Assembly (NCBI GenBank): GCA_947561715.1
Contig: OX387199.1
Location: forward strand, 7,569,001-7,633,000
DNA: 64,000 nucleotides
From: Ascidia mentula
Taxonomy: Eukaryota > Chordata > Ascidiacea > Phlebobranchia > Ascidiidae
Direction of reading: 5' to 3'
The translations under genes and the position numbers were made by a program. This document shows, one piece after another, positions 23,105 to 36,334 of the stretch (positions within the stretch are counted from its first letter, which is position 1; each line of letters starts with the position of its first letter). The notes below the pieces were generated by a model that saw only the letters and a program-made list of their open reading frames with translations, was not told the origin of the DNA and did no database searches.

Positions 23105-24140
23105 GTTGTCTATGATGCAATTTAGGCCTTTTTCAGCGGGGTAAAACTGTAAGTTAATGTAACCACATGTATTGGTTTAAATTAAATGATTCAGTGTTGT
23201 CCATAATCTTTTCAAATATGGGGGTGATTTTAAATATATCGCGCTGTAATACACTTTTTTAATCGTGTGTTACAAGTCACCTTACTGACTGAAAAAAATG
23301 TTAATACCTTATGGCGTTAACCTCAAAGATGACGTAAGACATGTAATTACGTCATTCGGGTGATAACATAATATTTTAGATTTGCATTTCTGCCTAAAAA
23401 GCAATCATGGAATTCAGAAACCTTATATTTAAACAAAACAGTCAGACCCTTTTTCAGTCATTATTGGTATTTGGGTATGTATTAAAATGTTTCATACTTT
23501 TGTGTTTCTTCTCTATTTTTGTGAAAATATGTTGGACAGATTGTGCAGTATTACTTGACATAGTTGTTGGCCCAAAATGTCAGATTGTAGCCTTTGGAAG
23601 TTAGATAAGATAGGGCCAAATTTTCCTCCTTTTTTCAAAAATTTTACTTACTTGGTTAACCATATTTTTAAATCATTATGAGCAATTTATATGAGGTAAT
23701 TATGAGCAATTTATACCACATATGAGCCAATCAAATGTGAATAGCACCTGCCTCTGTTGTACCATTAATCTTCTTTATACATTTTTACCCCACATCACTG
23801 AATTTTCTATTGGACTTCATGGTTGTATATTGTCATTTTGGTCCCAAAGTTTGGATTTAAGTGTTGATTATAGTCCAATATCCCTGTAAAGAAAACAGTT
23901 TGAATTTTTGTCATTTTATTTTTATTATGTACTAACTATTGCAAACATAAAAGAAGTAGGGACTATAATTTTTTACTCATATAATAACACTTGGTTAAAT
24001 GCTCATGACACAGTTGAAAATATGTAATATTTTGTTGCACTAAACATAATTGCCTTTTCTTTTAGCCAAATTGGACCTTAATGTATTAAAAATAACCTTT
24101 TCACTAGTAATTTTTTTCTTTTTCGCAGATCAGTTACAAG
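23105..24140 (-). promoter_or_regulatory. Duplicated upstream region with paired CRE-like half sites (copy 2)
   Basis: Same block as 16008-17000. TGACGTAA at 23330-23337 and TTACGTCA at 23347-23354 keep the 17-bp spacing of the other copy. Here it precedes the tail-only paralogue rather than a kinase exon, which suggests the kinase part was lost from this unit. Confidence 0.45.
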
Positions 24141-24159
24141 TGAAACACAACAGAATGTG

Positions 24160-26130
24160 ATGTAGATATGCCTTTATTAAACTGCTTCTGAGCATATTCC
24201 GATGAAACATACCATGTTGAAGGAAAAGATTAAACTTTACAGAATTTGCTTGTAACCAAACACTTTTATGTCAAAATTCCTGTTTTTGCAAAATAAATAT
24301 TTTCAAAACACCTCACTACTGTATGCAGGAATATTGCCCTAGGAAAAAAACATAATTTGTGAAGTAATTGATTTGACATGACAGGCATAGTGGTTGGTTA
24401 TATTACTCGATTTACTTGCACACAGCAAAAGCGCGCAATTATTTGTTCCTATGTTGACCCCAAATGCAGCAGACAGCAAATCGCAGCAAAAAATGATGCA
24501 ACTCAGTTTATTCAAAATCATCCACATATTTCAAAAGCAGAGGTTCCAAACTTCTTGTTTGTTAAAAAAAGTTTTTATTTTTGTTCTATTTAATAGGTTT
24601 TTGAATCCCCTAAATAATAATAATAACGCCAAAATTACAACCCAATGCATTTTCAATTTCGCGTTCCAAGAGTTATTCGTGCGTGACGACGCACTTTCTT
24701 TTCTAATTTCTATGATCTAACTTAACGTGGTCCAACTGCAGGTCCGATGTAACTTTAGATGGCCAGCGAATTGTAACCTGACTTGGAAACACAACTTTGT
24801 AAGATTGTCTTCGCATGGCTACAACCAAAATGTCTGTGGACACAGCCGCTTACGTTAAAGGCCGTAACTCACAATTAAATCCTTAAAATTGAGTTTTAGA
24901 GGTTATTTGCCTTCGTGCACCTGGTAACAGTTTCTCTTGTTTGCCAAAAACAATTTCCGGGTGATTCATTATTCCACAAAATCCACATCAATATTTTGGT
25001 AGTTTTTCAGCTACGTGTTCAACAGCACCCCCTACCAATTTACTGCCTGACTAATAACCCTGAAAACCATAGTAAAACTGCCCCCAAACACGCTGAATAT
25101 CGCCCTGGCGACAGCCTGTTCATTTGCGCTCATTCATCCAAACACTGGCACCCATGCACGACCCATTGCATTGTAACATACAATTAACACTGTTACGCAG
25201 GACAGAGTTCAAGAAGGGTATTTCCCAACCAAGAAACTCTTTTCCACAGAAATACAGAGTTGCGGCCTAAAGAAGCAACTCGACCATAAATGTCACATTA
25301 AATAAACAATATTTTGTGTTATTACACCAGCAAACAACAAGTTTGTATCCAAATAAATTTCTTTCCGTAATTCCGTACATACGTGTAATCAAAATTTCTT
25401 ATAGATAAACTAACAGTTTGTTATGCGCGGCAACAAAATTTAGTTGGACCGCAGCAATGTCTAACCATACAAACGGTGTCAATATGATTCTCAAATGCGC
25501 TTTTCAACAGTTTAGCTATATGTAGTAGAATATATGCTAACGTTAGCAATACAAATTATGCGACACATAGAATTTATGGCAGCAAACAGAGTTTCTACTC
25601 TACGGCTTTAATAATCCTCTTTACATTTTTGACATTATTTTAGCTTAATAATCTGTTTTTCTGGCATATATAAAACGTAACTTTATTCACCGACGTTTCG
25701 ACTGTTATTCAACAAGGCTTCCTCAAGGCAATGAGACAGGTACAGCACACAACTAACGCCAAAAAACGTGCAGCAACAAAAACATTACATATTATTTTAG
25801 GACTACCATATTTTCATCACTGAAAAGGAGGGCACGTGTCGGACCGGGCGAGCTTCAATAACATAGTAGTAGAACGTTTTGAACGAGGTATTACATGACG
25901 TAGTCATTAAATTCTATTTTAGAAAAATTGACTTGTCCTTTTCTGAAAATCTGAACTTTGGTGTGATATTACTACAGTCAGTAGTGATTTACTCTTTAGA
26001 ATTCTCATATTTTCCAAACACTTTTTTTAATCTGGAAACCAGTATTTTGATGCCTGCATCATAATTTTGACCAAATTTGGACTTTATCTAGTTTCGTTAG
26101 GAAAAAGAATGATGTTTTGCAATAAATATC
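24160..26130. other. Insertion absent from the other tandem unit, repeat-rich
   Basis: Lies between parts that are contiguous, or only 400 bp apart, near 17.0-17.4 kb in the other unit. It contains the short MITE at 24855-25271. Around 25690-25740 it has CCGACGTTTCGACTG and GGCTTCCTCAAGG, words common near the ends of animal retroposons. No coding gene is seen. Confidence 0.45.
24855..25271. mobile_element. Short relative of the MITE at 11871-12687
   Basis: Starts TTAAAGGCCGTAACTC and ends GAGTTGCGGCCTAAAG. The shared interior includes AACCCTGAAAACCA and GCCTGTTCAT. About 400 bp shorter than the copy inside the large transposon, with an internal deletion. Non-autonomous; superfamily unknown. 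Confidence 0.55.
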
Positions 26131-26724
26131 CTGCGTAATAGTGACACAGTTTATGTTGGTACGTTTACGAATGAAAAGATGAAGTGCTAATCGTACAGTG
26201 ATGAATTGTGGTTTTATGTAAGGTCCGTATCTCCTCTACATGACACAAACTTGTATGATGAATAATGTCCAAGCGAGACCAAGGGCTGTTAATGTTTTTT
26301 ACTTCCTATTTGGAAATCTTCAGCAATAACATCTGTAATGCATTTTTTTGTTGCATCATATCGCAAAAATTTTCCGCACGTTTAAGGTTTTACCAACGTC
26401 AAACAAACGGTGGATTTTTTTATGTATTGCGCTATAATACAAGATATAAATAAAAGTTACAAAAAATAAAATAAAAAAGCATTTTTCTTGCGGTTTGAGG
26501 TGATGTGCAAAACCGGTCCAAATTGTCTTCACCACTTTCCGGGTTTTCTTCATGACTTTTCACCGACAGTGATAAAATGTCCAGGAACCAATATACTGGG
26601 TAATTTCTATAATGGCCGATGTTTGGCATCTCTTGTCTAAACTTGTTGTTAAGTTGCTTGTCTGTACTCATATTGTTTGCTTCGTCAATACTTTAATTTT
26701 GTTTTTTCTTCCTTTCTCTGTCAC

Positions 26725-27679
26725 TTATTTCATTCTTGCTTCTTCCAGCAATGTATTGAGAATATTTATTTTGACGCCTATTACGTATTTGTCGAGATCG
26801 TCTTCCCCCATATCGGTTTTTATAGAATGCGTAGATTCAACACTCTGTACTGCAGGTAAGTTGTCTTTTTTGCCGATATCATGATGTTGTAATGGCTCTT
26901 TATCGGTTGCTATTGGAAGTTTGCCAAAAGCTTGCGTAGTTTTGCAATTTTCCACATCACCTTTCCTCACGACAAAATTCGATGCTTCATCCTCAACAAC
27001 AGCAAGAGGTGGAATTTGCTCTTCATCACCTGAACAAAACACAATAAAAAAATGTCAAAGTTTTCCCATTTGTTTAGTTGGTTGTTTACATAGAAACTTA
27101 AAAGTAGAATAGGTTTCTCCGGAGACACAGCAATAATGGGTATCAATGCAATTTTCTGTTATATAATGACGAAAGTTCAAAAACACCTGACAAATTTATG
27201 CACATGTGTATATCGAAAAGCCGACAAGAAATAGAAATATTACCGTTTATATTTGTGGAATCCACTCGATATTTCATGTTCTTTGTCTTCTGGGTGTCAT
27301 TGGAATATGATTGCTAGAAAACAGTTTAAACATTCAACAATTACGGAACAACTTGGCATACTAATATATTACAAAAACTAACTTTAAATCTTGTTTGGTC
27401 ATCGTCGCGTTCCTCCAACCCCAGGAAATTGTCATTTGAATGGGTTGCAGGATTTGATTGCTAAAATGGTGATGATTTTATTAAATATTGGTGAGTTTCG
27501 CCTTCGTTCAAGACTTACTTGGTCATATTTCTCAACACAAGATGCATCGAGAACTTCTAAAACAACAGTCTTGTCAGTGCATTCTCTTTTTTTCCGAGAC
27601 CATCTCTTCTTAAACCACTTCAACAGCCCTCCTGTTTTTTTGGTTTTTGCCGGTTTATCCTTCTTTTTTATCAGAAGTT
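26725..27679 (-). CDS. Partial tail-like gene of the kinase family (module X, copy B)
   Basis: Open exons: 27679-27519 with LLIKKKDKPAKTKKTGGLLK then WFKKRWSRKKR, one ending near 27382, 27313-27245 with QKTKNMKYRVDSTNIN, and 27030-26725 starting GDEEQIPPLAVVEDEASN and ending LNTLLEEARMK before a stop. Each has a counterpart in the copy B tail (KKTGGLLKWFKNRIF, KQKLKDVKSRTNFTN, GDEKQTLPPVFDDVE), so this is a partial duplicate. It lies just past the stop of copy B, so it may be an alternative 3' end or a separate fragment. Basic first, acidic and coiled-coil-like last. Function unknown. Confidence 0.5.
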
Positions 27680-27782
27680 CTGCAAAAAGAAATCTATGTT
27701 TAAATAAATCTCAATCTCGCTCAATTCAACTTTGACAATTTTTGTGTCAAAAGTGCAAAAGTGCAAAGCAAATATACCGTAG

Positions 27783-30700
27783 TTATAATAAATCAAATAT
27801 ATCGTCAACTGCACCTGCTGGAGTGTAAGAGCAAGATGGAAGACTTCCATTTCTTTTAACTACGTCATGTTTTTCCAGGGAGCACAATTCCTCTTGGTTT
27901 CGATTTGCAATCTTCAAAATTACAAAAAAAGAAACTTGGTATATAAATTTAGGCATATATAGCCTAGTGGGCAAAATTAGGATCACTGACCAGTTTACTT
28001 TTCTGTAATATTTCTGTTTCCCCCACAACCTGGTTTTCATTCAACGATCTATAAATTGTATGTTGTTGGTTTTTCTTTTCTTCCATTTCGTTCAATTCTT
28101 TCCTCAATGAATCGAGAAATGTTTCAATGATGAATATTTTTGTTTCCGAGTCATTTTGAAGATTTTGATTTTTGAAACTGTCAATGGAGTCTGAAGCTTC
28201 GAGTAGAGGTTCAAGCAACTCTTGAAATTCCGAATACTCAGGCGATGATAATTCTTCCGACGAATTAAAAGACGATGCAGAGCTCATTTTAAAATAAGGA
28301 ATAGAGTCATTTTCTGATGACGAGATATTCTTTGACTCCTTAGTCACATTTTCGATGCTTGAAGAAGCCTCGTTGTGCAATTGTGCCAAGTCCATTTGTT
28401 TTGAGCCACAAGATCCTGAAATTTAATGAAATGATTAAATATGTGAAACAAATTTTTATTGTTTGCAATTCAGTACCCTTGCTAGAGATTACATTTGGTG
28501 CTTCGACATCATCAAAGACCGGTGGTAAAGTTTGCTTTTCATCACCTAAACAAAACAGCAAAAATTGTTTTAAGTTTTTGTTGAAAGGTTGAATAAAGCA
28601 ATCTTTTTACCAAGGAATTTTGTTAGCACGTTGTGCATGCTATAAGTAGTGCGGATTTGAAACGTAATTTTGTCGTAAATCTGTTATTCAACGTAACCAA
28701 AAATGTCGTTTCTTTTTGTGATATAATCCATATATGACTTCATGCAAATTGATTAAATAATTTATGATGTTGTTTAACTCGTCACTGTGTTTAAGTTTGT
28801 TGCACTTTATCGATGATTTTCATTTTAGCATAGCAATATTCCACACATGTAAACGTCAACAAATTATTTGGTACACCTGCAAAATTACCTCTTGTATTAG
28901 TGAAATTTGTTCGGGACTTGACGTCCTTTAGCTTCTGCTTGTCAGTATTCTTCAGTTGCTACAAACATTTCAACAAATTAATATTTGCGGTTGGAATACT
29001 AAGTCCATATAACAAGTTACCTTAAATATTGTTTTGTCCTCATCTTTTTCGTCCGTCGACTGTAGCACAGCAATCTCTTTTGTGTCGACTGCGGGTTTTG
29101 GCTGATAAAATAGTATAATATCGTTTGATTCACAATTTCAACAACGCCTCAGTAATTACAAGGTGATTAAGACTTACCTTTCCATTATCCCTGCAACTAG
29201 TAGATGTACCGGGAACTTCTGCGTCAGCAGTAGCCCGGTCAGAAGATTTCTTTTTCTTACCGAAAATTCTATTCTTAAACCATTTCAACAAACCTCCAGT
29301 TTTTTTGTTGATCGGTTTTACTCTTTTTGGCTTTAGGCGTTCTGGAGAAAATATTGATTCACAAACAATCAGATTTAAGCCTAAATCAAACTACACCACA
29401 TAAACTGACCTGGGTGGACATACTCTGTTTGGTGAATACTTTCAAAACTTTGAATGGACTCATTGATACAAACGGTTGCCGGTATTTTTGTATGGCCGTT
29501 GTCAGGCCTCAAAAGAGTCTTTTCGAGCTTCAGATTCTTTAATTTGACGGCTTTTGAAGGCTTTGTGGTTTGTCCTGAAAGGATAACAGATTTTACGTGA
29601 TTTAATGCCAAAGATTCGAGCAAATTGATAAAAAATTAATATTTAATGGCGGGTATTTTACCTGGGGGTGTTTTTCTCATTATTTTCTCCTTCTTCTGCC
29701 GCTTTCCAAAATCGTCGACAATTTTCCGACTGCCTTCATATGGAATGAGGGAGTCTCCTGTTTTCTTGAGATTCGGAGTAGGAGAAGATTCTCGAGACAA
29801 ATCCGAAGAAGAAACGTTACCAGTTTTTTCCGGTGCACCACCTACAAAATGCAAAGTGGGAGGTTAAAGGAAATTAAACAACTAAATTATTCCATTCACC
29901 ATTTGGAATGTATGCGGAACAAAATGGAAGTTTTTCAATTATTTCAGCCTTCTTGCATTTCTCCACTTCTCCAAATTGGTGTTGGTTTTGATCTGGAATC
30001 TTCGAAATAAAAACAAATATAAGTTTATGGTTCTGTGGTAAATTATTGAGTAAACTTTAATTACTGACCAGTTTGTGTTTCTTTATTATTTCAGTGTCCA
30101 TTGTTATAACACTATTGTTATTCGCATCCACTACAAGTGGAATTGCAAGGACATCTTCGGGTGTTACACTGCATTCTCCAACATGGGACAAATCCATACA
30201 GATGTCATCCTCATTTACTTTGGATGAAGAATTTGAATTGATGTTGTCAGGAAAACCAACAGCTCTAACCCACTCTTGCTCAGGGCGAGGAATATTAAAA
30301 CTTAGTGGCCAGCTTTGGTTTGCGTCTAAATCAACTGTATTACATAGTTGTACGCATTTTTCGATGCTGGCTATTGGCGGCAAATTATCATCTCGGATTT
30401 TTTGCCATACTTGTAAAAGAGGTAACTCGTCGAGGGTTTGCGTAACTTTCGGCATCCCAAGAGTTGCTTCTTCATCGCCACTTGCAAAGATCGGCGAAAA
30501 ACCAAGTGAAGTATTTTCGTCGATCTCAATTTCTTTACAACCAACTTCCTTGGGATAGGTTGTAAAGCGCCATATCTCGTACACACTTGTACCATTTGTA
30601 TCTTGACGAGGAAGGCGTATTTTAATACCAAACTCGTCAGCAGTGTGATGACCAGGGATTGCTTTGCTTTTCAAGAACGCACGACGCTCTTTAATCAGAT

Positions 30701-32251
30701 CTCTTCTCTGGAGGAGATAGTTTGAGACGTAATTCGATTGATATTTGTACACTGCGAACCAAAAAACAACATTACAATGTCTCCGTATTTTAATAACTTT
30801 GTGAAACTTACATGGATTTTCCTCAATTGCCTTCAGTTCACTGCGTAACAGTGGCTGAAAATGATACGGAGTTTAAATACATTAAATATGTTGATTGTGA
30901 TAAGCTGTTGCCAAACATACTTACATATCTCGGAACACAGAAAGAAGTTAAATCCAAACCCATCATCCAGGGATGACGTAATATTGTGCTTACGTCAGGC
31001 CTTTGCCAGGGTTTAATATTAAGTAATTGATGAACCAAATCCTTGCACTCTGTATACAAAAAATACAGAATATTGTTTGCTGAAGAATAAAGACTAACGA
31101 ATGTAACCAACCAAGAGAAACGCATTCACGAAATGGAAGATCTTTATTCTTTGAACTCTCATATTGGTCCAGGACCTCTTCCACGGTTTTCCCGGGAAAC
31201 GGATAAAATCCATTAACCACAACAAAAAGTATAATTCCACTAAACGAGAAGCTATAGTTAATGGACTGAAAAACGTTTATGTTATAAGACGACTTACATT
31301 GACCAGAGATCTGCAAAGATAGCGTTGTATCCGCGAATTTTCATTAATACCTCCGGAGCCATGTATGGTGCTGTACCACATTGGTTAGTAGGCTCAGTTA
31401 ACATGGCCAGGAGCTTTTTTTGAACATTTTTATTGCTGTTTGGATCCAACATTGGAATCTCAGTGGCATAGCCAAAGTCTCCCAATTTTACCTCTTCGTC
31501 CTCCGATACAAAAATGTTTTCTAGCTTCAAATCCCTTTGGAGTGAATGTTATTTTGTATTAAAATATGTTTGCTTATTTATTTGCAAATTTAAATCCTAC
31601 CGATGAGCGATGTTGTTTTCGTGCAACTTCTGCACTCCACATATCAGTTTTTTAAAGTAAAATTTGGCAGTTGTTTCTGACAAATACGGTACACTTTTGT
31701 TCTCATGAGCCAAAGAATGCAAAACCTGCTTCAAATTGCCTTTTGCCGCATATTCCGTGACCAGATAAATCCGCTTGTCAGAGACAAACACGTCCAGTAA
31801 CATTATCTAAAAATAATTTATTAAAATACCACAGCAGTTTATCACTAACGACAAAAGATACGTACAATGTTGGGATGTCCAAACACTTTGTTCAAAATGC
31901 TGATTTCGTTGGGTACGCACTCGGCCAACTTGCTCAGTCTTGCAGCACCAAGATCAGCATAAATAATCTTAATTGCAACCTAGTAAAATATTGAAAAGCA
32001 TTAAAGAAAATGCCAATATTAATAAGCTAATATTGTACAACATATATTTGTTTAACCTTTAGTTGCTTCCCAGTTTCACTGATAGCTCTCAATTTTTCCT
32101 TCTTGGCAATTGTGTCTGCCATCACATTTGCCGAGAATACCCGGCCAACTGCCCCACCACCAAGAAACTTGCTCTCTGACATGTCATAGCCCTTACTATG
32201 ACACGCAGCTTTTTCCTTCTTCAACAATCGACTTTGGAAACGACGATCCAT
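27783..32251 (-). CDS. Serine/threonine protein kinase with long variable tail (copy B, complete)
   Basis: Exons by my reading: 32251-32057, 31979-31866, 31806-31601, 31534-31298, 31239-31112, 31049-30925, 30854-30812, 30751-30065, 29992-29900, 29841-29662, 29574-29410, about 29341-29179, 29106-29020, about 28975-28895, 28545-28480, 28415-27987 and 27919-27783. The kinase domain is complete: GGGAVGRVF loop, VAIKII lysine, HRDLKLEN, DFG, APYMAPEVL, GIILFVVVNGFYPF, and WQRPDVSTIL with HPWM at the end. The fold and motifs are CAMK-like, closest to my memory of TSSK/MARK-type kinases. The tail is unlike anything I know. It has a basic stretch GGLLKWFKNRIFGKKKK, serine-rich SASSFNSSEELSSP, a likely coiled coil ETFLDSLRKELNEMEEKK and a final YTPAGAVDDIFDLL. 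The tandem family makes this the presumptive functional member. Confidence 0.85.
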
Positions 32252-32968
32252 TGTTTTCTGTTGTATACAGATGAGATTTTGCAACTATTTGTAATGTACA
32301 ACCGCACACTAGAATGCAAAACGAGGGTAGTTAATATATTTTCTACCGCAGCAACCAACAACTTGGCTTCCCAAGATACGTTTCTGACGTCATAATGCTA
32401 TTGTTTGAATTTATTTTAAGTTTTTTGTAATGGTTGGGTATAATTTGATTGGATATTCTTGAAAAAATATTACATATTGAAACGTGGTTTGGTGTGTAAT
32501 TATTAAAAACTGGTTTATTAAAAATCAAAAGAACCCCTTCAATAAAATTGTAGAGTTGAAGATTTTGAACGATCTTTTGCCTTTTGCCTAATAATCAACC
32601 AGAACAAAAACTACCTTGTCATTTTCTAAAAAAACAATCGAACTTTGCTGTGGAATCACAGTTGGTTGTGATTTACTCTTAGGCATTCTCGTTGATTTTA
32701 TTCGTGTATATAGTATAGACGAGCGCGTTTTGTAACGAGCGGGACCAGTGTTCAGTCCACCAGGCCTTTTGTAAAGGGCGCTACACATCAATGCCATACA
32801 CTTGTGTTTATTCATGTGGAACGGTTAAAGGAAACCTTTTTTTCAGTTTCGACCAAGTTTGGTTTTTCGTCAGAAATGGCAGTGAAAAGATTTGTCCTGT
32901 TTATAGTTTTGTAAGTGGGTGGGTGATTTTTTGTGCACCAGTTTTTGGTGCAGACCGAAACAAACAAA
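32252..32968. promoter_or_regulatory. Divergent region between kinase B and DENND6, with CRE
   Basis: TGACGTCA at 32385-32392 lies about 134 bp upstream of the kinase B ATG, matching copy A. Similarity to the copy A upstream region fades near 32530. The right part (about 32700-32968) is the 5' side of DENND6; GTATAGACGAGCGCG there is a GC-rich island in AT-rich surroundings. Confidence 0.5.
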
Positions 32969-35900
32969 ATGGAGGTTATAGAAACGGAATCGAGTAGTGG
33001 TACATTATCAGCAGTTTTACCATGGGACCAGTTTTCTGAATGGCTTCACTGTGTTTGTATCGTAACGTTTGACCTTGAGCTTGGCCAGGCCTTGGAGGTA
33101 AATTTTTCAATTGCTAAGGGTTAATTAAAATTGCCAGTTGTTTTGGGTTGAGGGGATTAACTGGTGGAAAAGTTTGCAACTTTGCAACTAACATAGCAAC
33201 GTTGATTGCAGGGATGTTTTACAAATATATAATGCATTTGCTTGTTATATCTGTGTGAATTGCTATAAAAAATGCAACAATTTTTCCATTTCTGGTTAGG
33301 ATTTAGTGATTATCAGATAATACCTTAACTACAACTACAAATTTTTCTGCAGTTTGTCTACCCAAAGCACATTGAGTTGGCAGAAGCAGAAAGAAGCAAT
33401 ATATGTTACCTAGCTTTTCCCGATTCAAATTCTGGATGTATGGGCGACACACAATACTGTTTTCGAATAAGAAAAGGGCGGTTTTGCAAAGGAAACTCAA
33501 CAGAGTCAGACTATCTGCGCTCAAAAGACTGTCCTGTGACATTGCTGGTTGGTTACACTTTCATATAATGTGTTGCCTAATTTTGTGATAATTGGGGCCA
33601 TGATGTTTTTAGGGACAATAAAAATGTGTTTTCTGTTTGCAGAAAGATGACACACATTATTATGGATATGTGTATTTTCGCCAAGTCCGAGATAAGACGC
33701 TCAAAAGAGGCTATTTCCAGAAGTCAGTTGTGCTTTTAAGTTCACTGCCTTATTTCAATTTCTTTAAAGATATTGCAGACATAATTGCACCAGAGTATTT
33801 TGATAATGGTGAGCCATGTCTGGAAGCAGGTAAGCAAAATATGCTGATATTAAGGATTGACATAATTCTGATTTTTTAAATCTCGTCAGCATGTCATGAC
33901 ATTGATCAGTGGCCTAGTCCTATTCCTGGCAAACATCTTACACTGCCACTTATGGGAATGATTCTTCATGTTAGAATTCCAACTAAGCAAGACAAACCTG
34001 GCAGAAAGCTGGTAGAAGCCACAGAAAAAGTGAGTTATTTAATGAGGTTGTATTGCACCTAGTTTTTTTCGCGGCGGTACATTGTTTAAATTGCTTGTTA
34101 AGTTAGTCATTTGCATGTAATATAGCTTGTGTAACCGACGCGTTTATTTTCTCATTTTTAGTATAATCTCAAATAAAACAGTTTGTTATTTTTAGGCTGC
34201 TGCCCTTGCACCCTACACCCTTTCTTCAATAAATCGCATTGATCTGTTTCAAAGTCTGCAAGGCGTTTTACCTCATGTGCACCTTTTGTGGGAACTTGTT
34301 TTGCTTGGAGAGCCAATGGTTGTCATGGCACCATCTCCAACCAGCTGTGCTTCAACTGTCCTTGCACTTGTATCAAGCATTAGTCCTTTAAGGCATGTCT
34401 AACAATGGGATTAAGTTATGAAATTGACTGTATAATGCTTTTGAGTATGGTTTCCAACATCAATACTACAGGAATGTATTTTGAATATTTTGTAACTGTC
34501 TATCCTGCTTGTTTTAGATGCTACTGTGATTATCGTCCCTTTTTCACTATTCATGACAGTGAGTTCAAGGAATATACAACTAGAACACAAGCTCCGTAAG
34601 TAAAGTTTTTATAATTATAATTAAAGTAACCCACATTTTTCAACATAAAGTCACATGTGAGATTGTAGTTCCAGTAAAGATGAAATATTTTCTTAATTAA
34701 CATGGAGCCAATAATATGAATTAAGTGAGCTGCAGACAGATGGCCACTTTGACCTAATAGATCTCATCACTGCAGCTTGATGTGACTTTTGTAGTTGTAG
34801 ACTTACCTTGCCCACAAAACGAGCAAGCAAAGATAAATTATTTAGCAACTAAAAAGTTCACTGTAAATAATGAGATATAAATATGTTTGTTGATATGAAC
34901 ACAATAAGATTTTTTTTTTCTGCTTGCAGGCCACCAGTGATCTTGGGAGTCACCAATCCATTTTTTGCCAAAACTTTTCAGCACTGGCCACATATTGTCA
35001 GAATAGGTGACATTGGGTTTGGAAACTTTAGAGGCTCAAATCCATCTCTTCTTTCCAATGATTCCAAAATAAAAAAGGCTTCGAAACTGAAGGAATTGGA
35101 CTCTAAGACTGGTGTCTACACAAAATACAAACCATTTTTGAAGAAGGACAAAATGTTTCTGAAAACGTTTGCCAAGGTATTTTATATACAATTCCAGTAA
35201 TAGTGATTGTTATTGGCTGAAAACCATAATAAAGGATAACATTCTTCTAATAAAGGATAACAATCCTATCGCATCAAAAATTCATAAAACTCATATATAC
35301 GAGAAAACCCTTTTGTGTATTTTTTATCAATATTTTATTTTCATGAAGGGTCTTGTCGGAAAAAGACCTGGAAGTGCACAATCAACTTTACTGGAAAGAC
35401 ATTTTCTAGAACTGACACAAAGTTTTATAATTCCACTGGAGAGGTATCTTGCCAGTCTAATGCCATTGCAAAAGTGCATTTCTCCCTTGAGGGTAAGTGC
35501 CAAAAGCTGCAATCCAAAGGTTTTACAATACTTTTCTGTGTATTACAGATAGTTATGAATATAGTTTATGCTGTGGTTAATTTAACAAAAAAAACTTGGT
35601 CATGTGTGTTGACCTAAAAAACACACATTTTGCAAAGGCACCCCCATCGCTGAAACCATTTCGGCAAGAAGAGTTTTTCCAAATGGTTGAAAGCAATGGT
35701 CCACAACTTACATCAGGTACAAGGGGTGACTGGTTGGGATTGTACAAGCGTTTTATACGGAGTCCCAACTTTGAACACTGGTTTATTCGAAGGAGAAATG
35801 AGATTGAAGCAAAAATTATGTCACTCCATCTTGTTGCTTTGAGTGAAACTGTAAGCCAAACACATAGTGTACTGTCTAATATAAATATATGTGTATATTT

Positions 35901-36334
35901 AAGTAACAGAAAAACATAATTAATTATTAAAAATATTGTGGAAGTTTGTTTTTCTTGTGTATCAGTTTAGGTATGGCAAGATATTGTTCTGTTTGTTAAA
36001 TTAATTAAAAAATACCATGTTTTTCCTTGTATTTGGCCTAGCTGAAATGTTGATTTTACGAACACAGAGCATTTTCCTATCATAGTGCTCATACTGTCAC
36101 TGCCTATTTGAACAATATATTACGTTTTACCGCAAGGATTTGGAATCGTGGTGTCAAGACAAAAGCGAGGTGGAAGTGGTCGATATGGTGCTACGACTCC
36201 GTCAAAAGGTTGCCATGGCGACGTCGCATAGACTGGAGGTGCCGACAGCCACAGTGGAACGACTCAACACACAGATAGCCTCGATTACCGACTCTCTGCC
36301 CCCGGATTTGCGCGGGATTCTGATAAAAACGTAA
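32969..36334 (+). CDS. DENND6: DENN domain-containing protein 6 (Rab GEF)
   Basis: About ten exons: 32969-33097, 33353-33547, 33643-33829, 33890-34029, 34196-34391, about 34519-34595, about 34930-35175, about 35350-35494, about 35625-35850 and 36137-36334. The protein follows human DENND6A/B closely: [120 protein letters not shown], and an end at DLRGILIKT. Family members are exchange factors for Rab14 and Rab35 on recycling endosomes, influencing cadherin shedding and cell adhesion. The ATG at 32969 ([11 protein letters not shown]) gives the expected short leader. The intron after SISPLR begins with GC rather than GT. Confidence 0.93.

Noticed and set aside
23407-23604. Plus-strand gene starting MEFRNLIFKQNSQ
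   Set aside because: The duplicate block at 16276 has no open counterpart, and there is no homology or convincing downstream exon.
25690-25745. Second hammerhead motif near CCGACGTTTCGACTG
   Set aside because: The minus strand has GTCGAAACGTC but no CTGATGA box, so only a generic retroposon-end word remains.
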